From assembly GCF_900291015.1 (NCBI RefSeq), contig NZ_OLKL01000003.1, positions 62,001-126,000 on the forward strand: 64,000 bases of DNA. Reading direction: 5' to 3'. Positions 56,124-64,000 of this stretch are shown here, in pieces; the stretch's first letter is position 1, and each line of letters opens with the position of its first letter. This DNA comes from Pseudomonas persica (lineage in GTDB: Bacteria; Pseudomonadota; Gammaproteobacteria; Pseudomonadales; Pseudomonadaceae). Position numbers and translations under genes: made by a program. The notes under the pieces were generated by a model that saw only the letters and a program-made list of their open reading frames with translations, ran no database searches and was not told the origin of the DNA.

Positions 56124-56221
56124 CCCCGGGTGCGTGCAGTAGCGGCAGCTAGCGGTCAGAAGCTGCCGACAGTGGAACAACAAGAATAATCACTGTGGCC
56201 TGCGGGCCGAGGACAGCAACG

Positions 56222-57841
56222 ATGTCGGATTACATCCAAGAGCAGGGTGCGGCGACCAGCAGCGCCAGCGGCCGTGAAGAACGCAAGATCATTTTCGCGT
56301 CATCCCTCGGGACAGTTTTCGAGTGGTATGACTTTTTTCTCTATGGTGCGCTGGCAGCGGTCATCAGCAAGCAATTCTTCGCTGGCGTGAACGACACCAC
56401 CGCCTTCATCTTCGCCCTCATGGCCTTTGCCGCCGGCTTCCTGGTGCGGCCGTTCGGCGCGCTAGTGTTTGGCCGTCTGGGCGACATGATCGGGCGCAAG
56501 TACACCTTCCTGGTCACCATCGTGCTGATGGGCCTGTCCACCTTCGCAGTGGGGCTGTTGCCCACCTACGCCAGCATCGGCATCGCTGCACCGATCATCC
56601 TGGTGGTTCTGCGCATGCTGCAGGGGCTGGCGCTGGGCGGTGAATACGGCGGTGCGGCCACCTATGTGGCGGAGCATGCGCCGCCCGGCAAGCGCGGCTT
56701 CCACACGGGCTTCATCCAGTCCACCGCCACCCTCGGCCTGCTGCTGTCGCTGTTAGTGGTGCTGGGCAGCCGCTATATCAGTGGCGACCAGTTCGAAACC
56801 TGGGGCTGGCGCCTGCCGTTCCTGCTGTCGATCGTACTGCTGGCGATTTCCACCTGGATCCGCATGAGCATGCACGAGTCGCCGGCCTTCGTGAAAATGA
56901 AGGCCCAAGGCAAGGTCAGCAAGTCGCCGATCCGTGAGTCGTTCACCTCCTGGCCGAACCTGAAAGTGGTGCTCACCGCCTTGTTCAGCATCAACGCCGG
57001 GCAGGCCGTGACCTTCTACACGGCGCAGTTCTACGTGTTGTTCTTCATGACCCAGATGCTGAAAATGGACCCGGCCCAGGCCAACACCCTGCTGATCATC
57101 AGCGTGGTCATTGGTGCGCCGTTCTTCGTGTTGTTCGGCTGGTTGTCCGACCGTATTGGCCGCAAACCGATCCTGATGCTCGGCTTGCTGCTGGCCACGG
57201 TGTTGTACTTCCCACTGTTCAAGGCGCTGAGCCACTACGCAAATCCACAGATCGACGCGGCCAGCCGCCAGGCGCCGATCGTGGTCACTGCCGACCCGCA
57301 AGGCTGCACCTTCCAGTTCGACCCGGTGGGCAAAGCGCGCTTCGACAGCCCGTGCGACAAGGTCAAGACCTTCCTGGTCAAGCAGGGCCTGCCGTACAGC
57401 TCGGTGGATGTGGCCGGTAGCGATGTGGTGGTGAATATCGGTGACAAGACCATCAACGGCTTCGACGAAGCGGCCATGCGTGCGGCGGTGGAACAGGCCG
57501 GCTACCCGGCCAAGGCCGACCCTGCGCAGGTCAACCAGGTGATGGTGGTGGTGTTGATCGTGGCGATGATCCTGATTGCGACCATGACCTATGGGCCACT
57601 GGCGGCGGTGATGGTCGAACTGTTCCCGACCCGCATCCGCTACACCTCGATGTCGCTGCCCTACCACATTGGTAACGGCTGGTTCGGTGGCTTCCTGCCA
57701 ACGGTATCGTTCGCGCTGGTGGTGTATACCGGGGATATCTTCTACGGGCTGTGGTACCCGGTGCTGGTGACCGGGGTCAGCCTGGTGGTGGGGATCTTCT
57801 GCCTGAAAGAAACCAAGGATGTGGATATCGACAAGATCTGA
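56222..57841 (+). CDS. MFS transporter (metabolite:H+ symporter type) with soluble insert
   Basis: A 539-residue transporter of the MHS group: GTVFEWYDFFLYG at helix 1, FGRLGDMIGRKYTF at loop 2-3, LQGLALGGEYGGAATYVAEH at helix 4 and WLSDRIGRKPILMLG at loop 8-9. Between helices of the C-terminal half there is a soluble insert of about 100 residues (roughly 345-440, with QGCTFQFDP and two Cys), longer than in ordinary members. ATG 56222 (MSDYIQEQG) is preferred. Probably cotranscribed with the GMC oxidoreductase, 98 bp upstream. Confidence 0.88.
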   Translation: MSDYIQEQGAATSSASGREERKIIFASSLGTVFEWYDFFLYGALAAVISKQFFAGVNDTTAFIFALMAFAAGFLVRPFGALVFGRLGDMIGRKYTFLVTIVLMGLSTFAVGLLPTYASIGIAAPIILVVLRMLQGLALGGEYGGAATYVAEHAPPGKRGFHTGFIQSTATLGLLLSLLVVLGSRYISGDQFETWGWRLPFLLSIVLLAISTWIRMSMHESPAFVKMKAQGKVSKSPIRESFTSWPNLKVVLTALFSINAGQAVTFYTAQFYVLFFMTQMLKMDPAQANTLLIISVVIGAPFFVLFGWLSDRIGRKPILMLGLLLATVLYFPLFKALSHYANPQIDAASRQAPIVVTADPQGCTFQFDPVGKARFDSPCDKVKTFLVKQGLPYSSVDVAGSDVVVNIGDKTINGFDEAAMRAAVEQAGYPAKADPAQVNQVMVVVLIVAMILIATMTYGPLAAVMVELFPTRIRYTSMSLPYHIGNGWFGGFLPTVSFALVVYTGDIFYGLWYPVLVTGVSLVVGIFCLKETKDVDIDKI

Positions 57842-57888
57842 TGCAGCTCTAAGGCCTGCACCAAATGGTCAGGCGCTGAAGCGCTTCT

Positions 57889-58006
57889 TGTGGGAGCGGC
57901 CTTGTGTCGCGATTGGGCTGCGCAGCGGCCCCAGGATTTCAGCTGTGATGCATGAATTGCTGGGGCCGCCTTGCGGCCCTTTCGCGACGCAAGGCCGCTC
58001 CCACAG
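57889..58006. repeat. REP pair after the MFS gene
   Basis: TTGTGGGAGCGGCCTTGTGT and its inverse GCGACGCAAGGCCGCTCCCA bracket about 75 bp that contains an inner inverted repeat (GGCCCCAG / CTGGGGCC). The 365-bp gap between the MFS gene and plsC holds this pair, a terminator and an AT-rich stretch with a perfect DnaA box near 58193. Confidence 0.85.
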
Positions 58007-58046
58007 TCTTCTCCCACAGATGGTGCAATCCTGCTGTTGAGCCCAT

Positions 58047-58076
58047 AAAAAAACCGGCTGTAAAAGCCGGTTTTCT
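58047..58076. terminator. bidirectional terminator between MFS gene and plsC
   Basis: CCGGCT-GTAAA-AGCCGG (58054-58070) with AAAAAA before and TTTT after, so it can serve both converging genes. Confidence 0.88.
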
Positions 58077-58206
58077 TATGCCCCGAAAAAACTTATGCAC
58101 GATTTTCAGAAAAATGTCATACACAGAAATAAACAGCTAATTCAAACACTTAGCGATCAATCCAGGCATTTCATTCAAAAACAGTTCACAAGTTATCCAC
58201 AGATGC

Positions 58207-58977
58207 TCAGGCCATCTGCTCCTGGGGTTTTTCCTCTGCTGGCGGCAGCGAACCCATGGCCCGTTGGGTCGCTTCGTTCCATGCCGCGGCGCGGTCGTTG
58301 AGCTCGGCAATGGCTCGTGGCCCGGTGCCGTTGGCGTACATCGGCTTGCCAATCACGACCTCGATGGTGCCAGCGCGTTTGCCCCAACCGCTCTTCGGCC
58401 AGAACTTGCCGGCGTTGTGGGCAATCGGCAGCACCGGCAGCCCGGCATTCACCGCCAGCGCGGTACCGCCACGGGAGAACTTGCCCATGGTGCCGAATGG
58501 CACGCGGGTGCCTTCCGGGAAGATCAGCACCCAGGTCTTCTGCTTGAGCAACTCATCACCTTTGCTGGCTACCTGGCGCAGGGCTTCCTTGGGGTTATCG
58601 CGGTTGATCGCGATAGGCCGCAGCATGGCCATGGCCCAACCGAAGAACGGCACGTACAGCAACTCGCGCTTGAGCACCTGGCTCAGCGGCGAGAAGTACT
58701 GGGAAAGGAAGAAGGTTTCCCAGGTGCTCTGGTGGTTGGACAGGATCACGCAGGGCTCATCAGGCACGTTCTCGGCGCCAGTGACCTTGTAGTCGATGCC
58801 CAGGATGGTGCGCACCAGGAACAACGCGCAACGGCACCAGTACACGTTGATGAACTTGTAGCGCTTGGGGAACGACAAGAACGGCGCGACGAAGAAGCTC
58901 AGCGAGCACCACAGCAGCGAACTGGTGCCCAGCAGCAGGTAAAAAAGAAAGATTCTGATCGCCTGCAGGATCGACAT
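58207..58977 (-). CDS. plsC: 1-acyl-sn-glycerol-3-phosphate acyltransferase
   Basis: A 256-residue inner-membrane acyltransferase. A hydrophobic N-terminus (about 5-32) is followed by SNHQSTWETFF (the His-x4-acidic motif, with Glu) and FPEGTRVPFG, the two acyltransferase blocks. It adds the second acyl chain to make phosphatidic acid. It follows gmhB by 61 bp. P. putida-group genomes often carry more than one PlsC, so this may not be the only one. Confidence 0.9.
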   Translation of the reverse strand: MSILQAIRIFLFYLLLGTSSLLWCSLSFFVAPFLSFPKRYKFINVYWCRCALFLVRTILGIDYKVTGAENVPDEPCVILSNHQSTWETFFLSQYFSPLSQVLKRELLYVPFFGWAMAMLRPIAINRDNPKEALRQVASKGDELLKQKTWVLIFPEGTRVPFGTMGKFSRGGTALAVNAGLPVLPIAHNAGKFWPKSGWGKRAGTIEVVIGKPMYANGTGPRAIAELNDRAAAWNEATQRAMGSLPPAEEKPQEQMA

Positions 58978-59038
58978 AGTGGCTTGTACCGTTGCGGGGC
59001 ATGCCCGCCTGAGAAAAATGCGCCAGAAGGCGCACTGT

Positions 59039-59566
59039 TTAAATTAGTTCTCTGGCGATAGCTGCCAGATCGTCGAAAATCAGTGTAGTTTCCGGGACGC
59101 CTTTTTCCAGGGTCCGCTCGCCCTTGCCGGTTTTCACCAGCACGGGTTGTGCACCGACGGCCAGGGCTGCCTCCAGGTCACCTTTGCTGTCGCCAACGAA
59201 CCAGATGCCTTCCAGACCGACCTGGTAATGCTCGGCGATCGCCAGCAGCATGCCAGGCTTGGGCTTGCGGCAATTGCAGCCTTCGTCCGGCCCGTGTGGG
59301 CAATACACGATGTGACCCACCTTGCCACCCTGCTCGGCCACCAGCGCGCGCAGGCGCGCGTGCATGGCCTCGAGGGTTGCCAGCGCATAGTAGCCACGGG
59401 CAATGCCGGACTGGTTGGTGGCCACGGCCACCGTCCAGCCCGCTTTGCTCAACTGCGCGATCGCTTCGACCGAGCCAGGGATCGGCACCCACTCGTCCAG
59501 CGTCTTGATGTAGGCGTCGGAGTCGTAGTTGATTACCCCGTCACGGTCGAGAATCAGCAGTTTCAA
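59039..59566 (-). CDS. gmhB: D-glycero-beta-D-manno-heptose-1,7-bisphosphate 7-phosphatase
   Basis: A 175-residue HAD phosphatase. LLILDRDGVINYDS (2-15) holds the nucleophile Asp, TNQSGIARGYY is motif II, and CPHGPDEGCNCRKPKPGM is the zinc-binding loop that marks GmhB. It acts in ADP-heptose synthesis for the LPS inner core. It follows glyS by 3 bp. Confidence 0.95.
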   Translation of the reverse strand: MKLLILDRDGVINYDSDAYIKTLDEWVPIPGSVEAIAQLSKAGWTVAVATNQSGIARGYYALATLEAMHARLRALVAEQGGKVGHIVYCPHGPDEGCNCRKPKPGMLLAIAEHYQVGLEGIWFVGDSKGDLEAALAVGAQPVLVKTGKGERTLEKGVPETTLIFDDLAAIARELI

Positions 59567-59569
59567 GGC

Positions 59570-61624
59570 TTACCCCAGCAGCGAAATGTCGGCCACGCCC
59601 AGGAACAGGCCGCGCAGGCGGCTGAGCAGGGCATAACGGTTGGCGCGTACCTTGGCATCCTCGGCGTTGACCATCACCGCCTCGAAGAAGGCGTCGACCG
59701 GGTCACGCAGGGCCGCCAGGCGGGCCAGCGATTCGCTGTACTGGCGTGCAGCAGCCATCGGTTGCACGGCCTGGTCGGCCTGCTGGATGGCCGAGTACAG
59801 GGAGAACTCGTTGGCGTTGTCAAAGTACTTCGGCTCGACGTGATCGGCGATGGCGCCTTCGGCCTTGCTCAGCAGGTTCGACACGCGCTTGTTCACCGCG
59901 GCCAGGGCCTCGGCTTCCGGCAGCTTGCGGAAGGCTTGTACAGCCTGCACGCGCTGGTCGAAGTCCAGGGCGGAGCCTGGCTGCAGGGCACGTACCGACA
60001 GGTAGGTGGCCACGTCGATGCCTTCGTCTTCGTAACGGGCACGCAGGCGGTCGAAGATGAACTCCAGCACCTGTTCGGCCAGGCCGGCGGCTTTGACCTT
60101 GGTGCCGAACTGCTTGACCGCGAACTCGACCGCGCCGGTCAGGTTCAGGTCCAGCTGCTTTTCGATCAGGATACGCAGCACGCCCAGGGCGGCACGGCGC
60201 AGGGCGTACGGGTCCTTGCTGCCGGTAGGCAGCATGCCGATGCCGAAGATGCCGACCAGGGTGTCGAGCTTGTCGGCGATGGCCACGGCTGCACCGGTGA
60301 GGGTCTGCGGCAGCTCGGCGCCAGCACCGCGCGGCATGTACTGCTCGTTCAGGGCCAGGGCCACGTCTTCCGGCTCACCGTCGTTGAGCGCGTAGTAGTA
60401 ACCGGCAACACCCTGCATTTCAGGGAATTCGCCGACCATCTCGGTGGCCAGGTCACACTTCGACAGCAGGCCGGCACGGCCGGCGCGCTGGGCGTCGCCG
60501 CCGATCAGCGGGGCGATGAAGGCGGCCAGCCTGGAAACGCGCTCGGCCTTGTCGTACACGGTACCCAACTGAGCCTGGAACACCACGTTCTTCAGGCGCT
60601 CGTTGAAAGTTTCCAGCGGCTGCTTCTTGTCCTGCTTGAAGAAGAACTCGGCGTCGGTCAGTCGTGGGCGCACGACCTTCTCGTTGCCTTGCACGATCTG
60701 CTTCGGGTCGCGGCTCTCGACGTTGGCCACGGTGATGAAGCGCGGCAGCAGCTTGCCTTCGCTGTCCAGCAGGCAGAAGTACTTCTGGTTGTCCTGCATG
60801 GTGGTGATCAGGGCTTCCTGCGGCACTTCGAGGAAACGCTCCTCGAACGAGCACACCAGCGGTACCGGCCACTCGACCAGGGCAGTCACTTCGTCCAGCA
60901 GCGCCGGCGGTACGATGGCGCTGCCTTCCTGTTGCATGGCCAATTCGGCGGTACGCTTGCTGATCAGCTCGCGGCGCTCGGCAAAGTCGGCCAGCACGTA
61001 GGCTTTGCGCAGGTCTTCGACGTAGTTGGCCGGGGTGGTGATGACCACGTTTTCCGGGTGGTGGAAGCGGTGACCACGGGATTCACGGCCGGCCTTCTGC
61101 GACAGGATGGTGCAGTCCACTACCTGGTCGCCCAGCAGCATCACCAGCCATTGGGTCGGGCGCACGAACTCTTCACGGCTGGCCGCCCAGCGCATGCGCT
61201 TGGGGATCGGCAGGTCATTGAGCGAATCTTCGACGATGGTCGGCAGCAGGCCAGTGGTGGCCTTGCCCGGGATGTGCTGGGAGAAGCGCAGCTTGGGGCC
61301 GCTCTGGTCGATTTCGGCCAGCTCCACGCCGCACTTCTTGGCGAAGCCCAGGGCAGCCTGGGTCGGCTCGCCTTCGGCGTTGAACGCTGCTTGCAGAGGT
61401 GGGCCATCGATGTTGATGCTGCGGTCAGGCTGCTGCACGTCCAGCTGGCGGATCAGCACGGCCAGGCGACGCGGCGCGGCGTAAATCTGCTTGCCGGTAT
61501 AGTTCAGGCCAGCAGCCTGCAGGCCTTTCTCGATACCGGCCAGGAAGGCTTCGCCAAGGCTGGCGAGGGCCTTTGGTGGCAGCTCTTCGGTGCCCAGTTC
61601 TACCAGGAAATCTTGAGCACTCAT
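59570..61624 (-). CDS. glyS: glycyl-tRNA synthetase beta subunit
   Basis: A 684-residue tRNA-binding subunit of the bacterial alpha2beta2 enzyme. It starts [20 protein letters not shown] and has the HD-like domain and C-terminal DALR-type anticodon region. Its ATG overlaps the stop of glyQ by 4 bp. Confidence 0.98.
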   Translation of the reverse strand: MSAQDFLVELGTEELPPKALASLGEAFLAGIEKGLQAAGLNYTGKQIYAAPRRLAVLIRQLDVQQPDRSINIDGPPLQAAFNAEGEPTQAALGFAKKCGVELAEIDQSGPKLRFSQHIPGKATTGLLPTIVEDSLNDLPIPKRMRWAASREEFVRPTQWLVMLLGDQVVDCTILSQKAGRESRGHRFHHPENVVITTPANYVEDLRKAYVLADFAERRELISKRTAELAMQQEGSAIVPPALLDEVTALVEWPVPLVCSFEERFLEVPQEALITTMQDNQKYFCLLDSEGKLLPRFITVANVESRDPKQIVQGNEKVVRPRLTDAEFFFKQDKKQPLETFNERLKNVVFQAQLGTVYDKAERVSRLAAFIAPLIGGDAQRAGRAGLLSKCDLATEMVGEFPEMQGVAGYYYALNDGEPEDVALALNEQYMPRGAGAELPQTLTGAAVAIADKLDTLVGIFGIGMLPTGSKDPYALRRAALGVLRILIEKQLDLNLTGAVEFAVKQFGTKVKAAGLAEQVLEFIFDRLRARYEDEGIDVATYLSVRALQPGSALDFDQRVQAVQAFRKLPEAEALAAVNKRVSNLLSKAEGAIADHVEPKYFDNANEFSLYSAIQQADQAVQPMAAARQYSESLARLAALRDPVDAFFEAVMVNAEDAKVRANRYALLSRLRGLFLGVADISLLG

Positions 61625-62568
61625 TGTGCAGCCTCCAGCTTAGCCAACACTTCGTCACGCAGTTCAGGGGTAGCCATCGGGAAGCCCAGGCGTGCACGGG
61701 CTTGCAGGTAGCTTTGCGCCACGTCCCGGGCCAGGGTACGTACACGCAGGATGTAGCGCTGGCGCTCGGTTACCGAGATGGCGCGGCGGGCGTCCAGCAG
61801 GTTGAAGGTGTGCGAGGCCTTCAGGACCATTTCATAGGTCGGCAGCGGCAGCTCCAGCTTGATCAGGCGGTTGGCTTCGCTTTCGTAGAAGTCGAACAGT
61901 TCGAACAGCTTCTCGACGTTGGCGTGCTCGAAGTTGTAGGTCGACTGCTCCACCTCGTTCTGGTGGAACACGTCACCGTAGCTGACCTTGCCGAACGGGC
62001 CGTCGGCCCATACCAGGTCGTACACCGAGTCGACGCCCTGGATGTACATGGCCAGACGCTCCAGGCCGTAGGTGATTTCACCGGTGACCGGGTAGCACTC
62101 GATGCCGCCTACCTGCTGGAAGTAGGTGAACTGGGTGACTTCCATGCCGTTGAGCCAGATTTCCCAGCCCAGGCCCCAGGCGCCCAGGGTCGGCGATTCC
62201 CAGTTGTCTTCGACGAAGCGAATGTCGTGGACCAGCGGGTCCAGGCCGATGGCTTTCAGCGAGCCGAGGTACAGCTCCTGGAAGTTGGCCGGGTTGGGCT
62301 TGAGTACCACCTGGAACTGGTAGTAGTGCTGCAGGCGGTTGGGGTTTTCGCCATACCGCCCGTCGGCAGGGCGACGGCTAGGCTGCACATAGGCGGCGTT
62401 CCAGGTTTCTGGACCCACGGCGCGCAGGAATGTAGCGGTGTGGAAAGTGCCGGCGCCTACTTCCATATCGTAGGGCTGAAGCACCACACAACCTTGCTCG
62501 GCCCAGTAGTTCTGCAGGGCGAGGATCAGGTCTTGGAAGGTACGCACGGCTGGCGTAGGCTGGCTCAC
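61621..62568 (-). CDS. glyQ: glycyl-tRNA synthetase alpha subunit
   Basis: The 315-residue catalytic class II subunit: [20 protein letters not shown] and [20 protein letters not shown] are diagnostic. The start is taken as GTG 62568 with AGGTGA seven bases upstream, giving the usual N-terminus [11 protein letters not shown]; a GTG three codons earlier is possible. It is divergent from tag. Confidence 0.97.
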   Translation of the reverse strand: MSQPTPAVRTFQDLILALQNYWAEQGCVVLQPYDMEVGAGTFHTATFLRAVGPETWNAAYVQPSRRPADGRYGENPNRLQHYYQFQVVLKPNPANFQELYLGSLKAIGLDPLVHDIRFVEDNWESPTLGAWGLGWEIWLNGMEVTQFTYFQQVGGIECYPVTGEITYGLERLAMYIQGVDSVYDLVWADGPFGKVSYGDVFHQNEVEQSTYNFEHANVEKLFELFDFYESEANRLIKLELPLPTYEMVLKASHTFNLLDARRAISVTERQRYILRVRTLARDVAQSYLQARARLGFPMATPELRDEVLAKLEAAQ

Positions 62569-62651
62569 GAAATTCACCTGTATCTGGGGATGCGGATGTA
62601 AAGAGCGGGAGTATAACCTGATTCGCCTCGCCCTCTACTCATTGGAGCCTT

Positions 62652-63203
62652 ATGCCACGCTGCTTTTGGTGTACCGACGATCCGTTGTACCAGGCCTACC
62701 ATGACCAGGAATGGGGAACGCCACAGCGTGACCCGGCGTTGCTGTTCGAGATGCTTTTGCTCGAAGGGTTCCAGGCGGGGCTGTCGTGGATCACCGTTTT
62801 GCGTAAACGCGAGCGTTATCGCCAGGTGATGCACGGTTTTGACCCGGTAAAGCTGGCCGCCATGAGTGACGAACGCATCGAAGAGCTGATGCAGGATGCC
62901 GGCATCATCCGCAACCGTCTCAAGCTCAAGGCTGCCAGGCGCAATGCCCAGGCCTGGCTGGCTGTGGATAACCCCGTCGACTGGCTCTGGTCGTTCGTCG
63001 GTGGTGCGCCGAAGATCAACCACTTCACGGGCCGCAGCGAGGTGCCAGCGGTTACCGATGAAGCCAAGGCCATGAGCAAAGCCCTGCAGAAAGCCGGCTT
63101 CACGTTCGTTGGCCCGACCATCTGCTACGCCTTCATGCAGGCCACCGGCATGGTCATGGATCACACCATCGATTGCGATCGCTACGCCGCCTTGTTGCGC
63201 TGA
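62652..63203 (+). CDS. tag: DNA-3-methyladenine glycosylase I
   Basis: A 183-residue base-excision repair enzyme. MPRCFWCTDDPLYQAYHDQE carries the zinc-binding Cys4 and His17, LEGFQAGLSWITVLRKRERY is the helix-hairpin-helix core, and the C-terminal DHTIDCDRY supplies the remaining zinc ligands. It removes 3-methyladenine from alkylated DNA. Confidence 0.96.
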   Translation: MPRCFWCTDDPLYQAYHDQEWGTPQRDPALLFEMLLLEGFQAGLSWITVLRKRERYRQVMHGFDPVKLAAMSDERIEELMQDAGIIRNRLKLKAARRNAQAWLAVDNPVDWLWSFVGGAPKINHFTGRSEVPAVTDEAKAMSKALQKAGFTFVGPTICYAFMQATGMVMDHTIDCDRYAALLR

Positions 63204-63244
63204 GGGGTTACAATGCGCGCCTTGCTGAAATAAGGAATTCGCCT

Positions 63245-64000
63245 GTGGAAAAGTTCAAGGGCGCCCTGATGGTCGGGGTGCTGCGTCTGTTTGCCAAGCT
63301 GCCCTGGGGCGCTGTGCAGCGCGTCGGCGCCGGTATCGGCTGGCTGATGTGGAAGATCCCCAACGGCTCGCGCAATGTCGTGCGTATCAACCTGGCCAAG
63401 TGCTTCCCGGAGATGGCCCCGGCTGAACGCGAGCAACTGGTGGGCCGCGCGTTGAAGGACATTGGTAAATCCTTCGTCGAAAGTGCCTGTGCCTGGATCT
63501 GGCCGCCGCAGCGCTCGCTGGAGCTGGTCAAGGAAGTACACGGCCTGGAAGTGCTGGAACAGGCCCTGGCTTCGGGCAAGGGCGTGGTCGGTATCACCAG
63601 CCACCTGGGCAACTGGGAAGTGCTGAACCACTTCTATTGCAACCAGTGCAAACCGATCATCTTCTACCGCCCGCCGAAACTGAAGGCGGTCGATGACCTG
63701 CTGCGCGAGCAGCGGGTGCAGATGGGCAACCGCGTGGCGCCTTCGACCAAGGAAGGCATCCTCAGCGTGATCAAGGAAGTGCGCCGTGGTGGCCAGGTGG
63801 GTATCCCTGCGGATCCGGAGCCGGCAGAGTCGGCGGGGGTGTTCGTGCCGTTCCTGGGTACCCAGGCGCTGACCAGCAAGTTCGTGCCGAACATGCTGGC
63901 CGGGGGCAAGGCGGTGGGGGTGTTCCTGCATGCCCTGCGGCTGCCGGATGGCTCGGGCTTCAAGGTGTTCCTGGAGGCGGCGCCGGAAGAGATGTACAGC
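63245..64000 (+). CDS. lipid A biosynthesis acyltransferase (LpxL/HtrB family), 5' part
   Basis: The first 252 codons; the frame runs off the right edge. After an N-terminal hydrophobic helix the sequence has NVVRINLAKCFPEM, GITSHLGNWEVLNHF (His-x4-Glu catalytic motif), IIFYRPPKL and GIPADPEPAESAGVFVPFLG, all typical of lipid A secondary acyltransferases that transfer a lauroyl-type chain from acyl-ACP. The start GTG 63245 has AAGGAA about 8 bases upstream. Which acylation position it serves cannot be told from this part. Confidence 0.9.
   Translation, partial: MEKFKGALMVGVLRLFAKLPWGAVQRVGAGIGWLMWKIPNGSRNVVRINLAKCFPEMAPAEREQLVGRALKDIGKSFVESACAWIWPPQRSLELVKEVHGLEVLEQALASGKGVVGITSHLGNWEVLNHFYCNQCKPIIFYRPPKLKAVDDLLREQRVQMGNRVAPSTKEGILSVIKEVRRGGQVGIPADPEPAESAGVFVPFLGTQALTSKFVPNMLAGGKAVGVFLHALRLPDGSGFKVFLEAAPEEMYS

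Noticed and set aside
59147..61711. 854-residue open frame opposite gmhB, glyS and glyQ
   Set aside because: Antisense shadow; spans three real genes and their junctions without a ribosome site.

Overview
The window comes from a Pseudomonas of the P. putida group. It holds the conserved origin block rpmH-dnaA-dnaN-recF-gyrB, the minus-strand block rpmH-rnpA-yidD-yidC-mnmE-mnmG-rsmG-parA-parB-atpIBEFHAGDC-glmU-glmS, perfect or near-perfect parS sites, P. putida-type REP palindromes, and a cfaB-cls-lpd3 neighbourhood typical of that group. I see no rRNA, tRNA or CRISPR array.

Layout. 1-10.6 kb is core: an acyl-CoA thioesterase tail, pdxY, a DUF3301 protein, a zinc-limitation cluster (two COG0523 GTPases and a DUF1826 protein facing folE2 across a Zur-like palindrome), a DUF3617 protein, cardiolipin synthase, cfaB and lpd3. 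10.63-20.77 kb is an accessory island with Tn7-like ends, lying 22 bp past the glmS stop codon, i.e. in attTn7. It has no intact transposition genes. It holds debris of IS21, IS66 and IS3 elements, a TIR-domain gene and an OprD porin gene. It also carries one apparently intact minus-strand set: a Q-antiterminator-like protein, a three-helix membrane protein, an N-acetylmuramidase and a 1587-residue repeat protein that looks like a multi-bladed beta-propeller. 20.8-47.9 kb is the origin-proximal core, with DnaA-box clusters both between mnmG and mnmE and between rpmH and dnaA. 48-54 kb carries an RcnB-like protein and a sulfide-oxidation cluster (FisR-like activator, persulfide dioxygenase, sulfide:quinone reductase, TauE/SafE exporter), then a LysR regulator. 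54-64 kb has a GMC oxidoreductase with an MFS transporter, then plsC-gmhB-glyS-glyQ, tag and the start of an lpxL/htrB-type acyltransferase.

How it works together. The centre is the replication-segregation-membrane-energy core: DnaA and its boxes, ParAB with four parS-like sites, YidC/YidD, and the F1Fo ATP synthase whose a and c subunits are typical YidC clients. GlmU and GlmS supply UDP-GlcNAc, and the 3' end of glmS provides the island's insertion point. The most interesting part is the island. A phage-type late regulator followed by a membrane protein, a peptidoglycan hydrolase and a giant leaderless protein resembles the logic of holin/endolysin-dependent (type 10) secretion. This is inference from gene order and domains, not shown.
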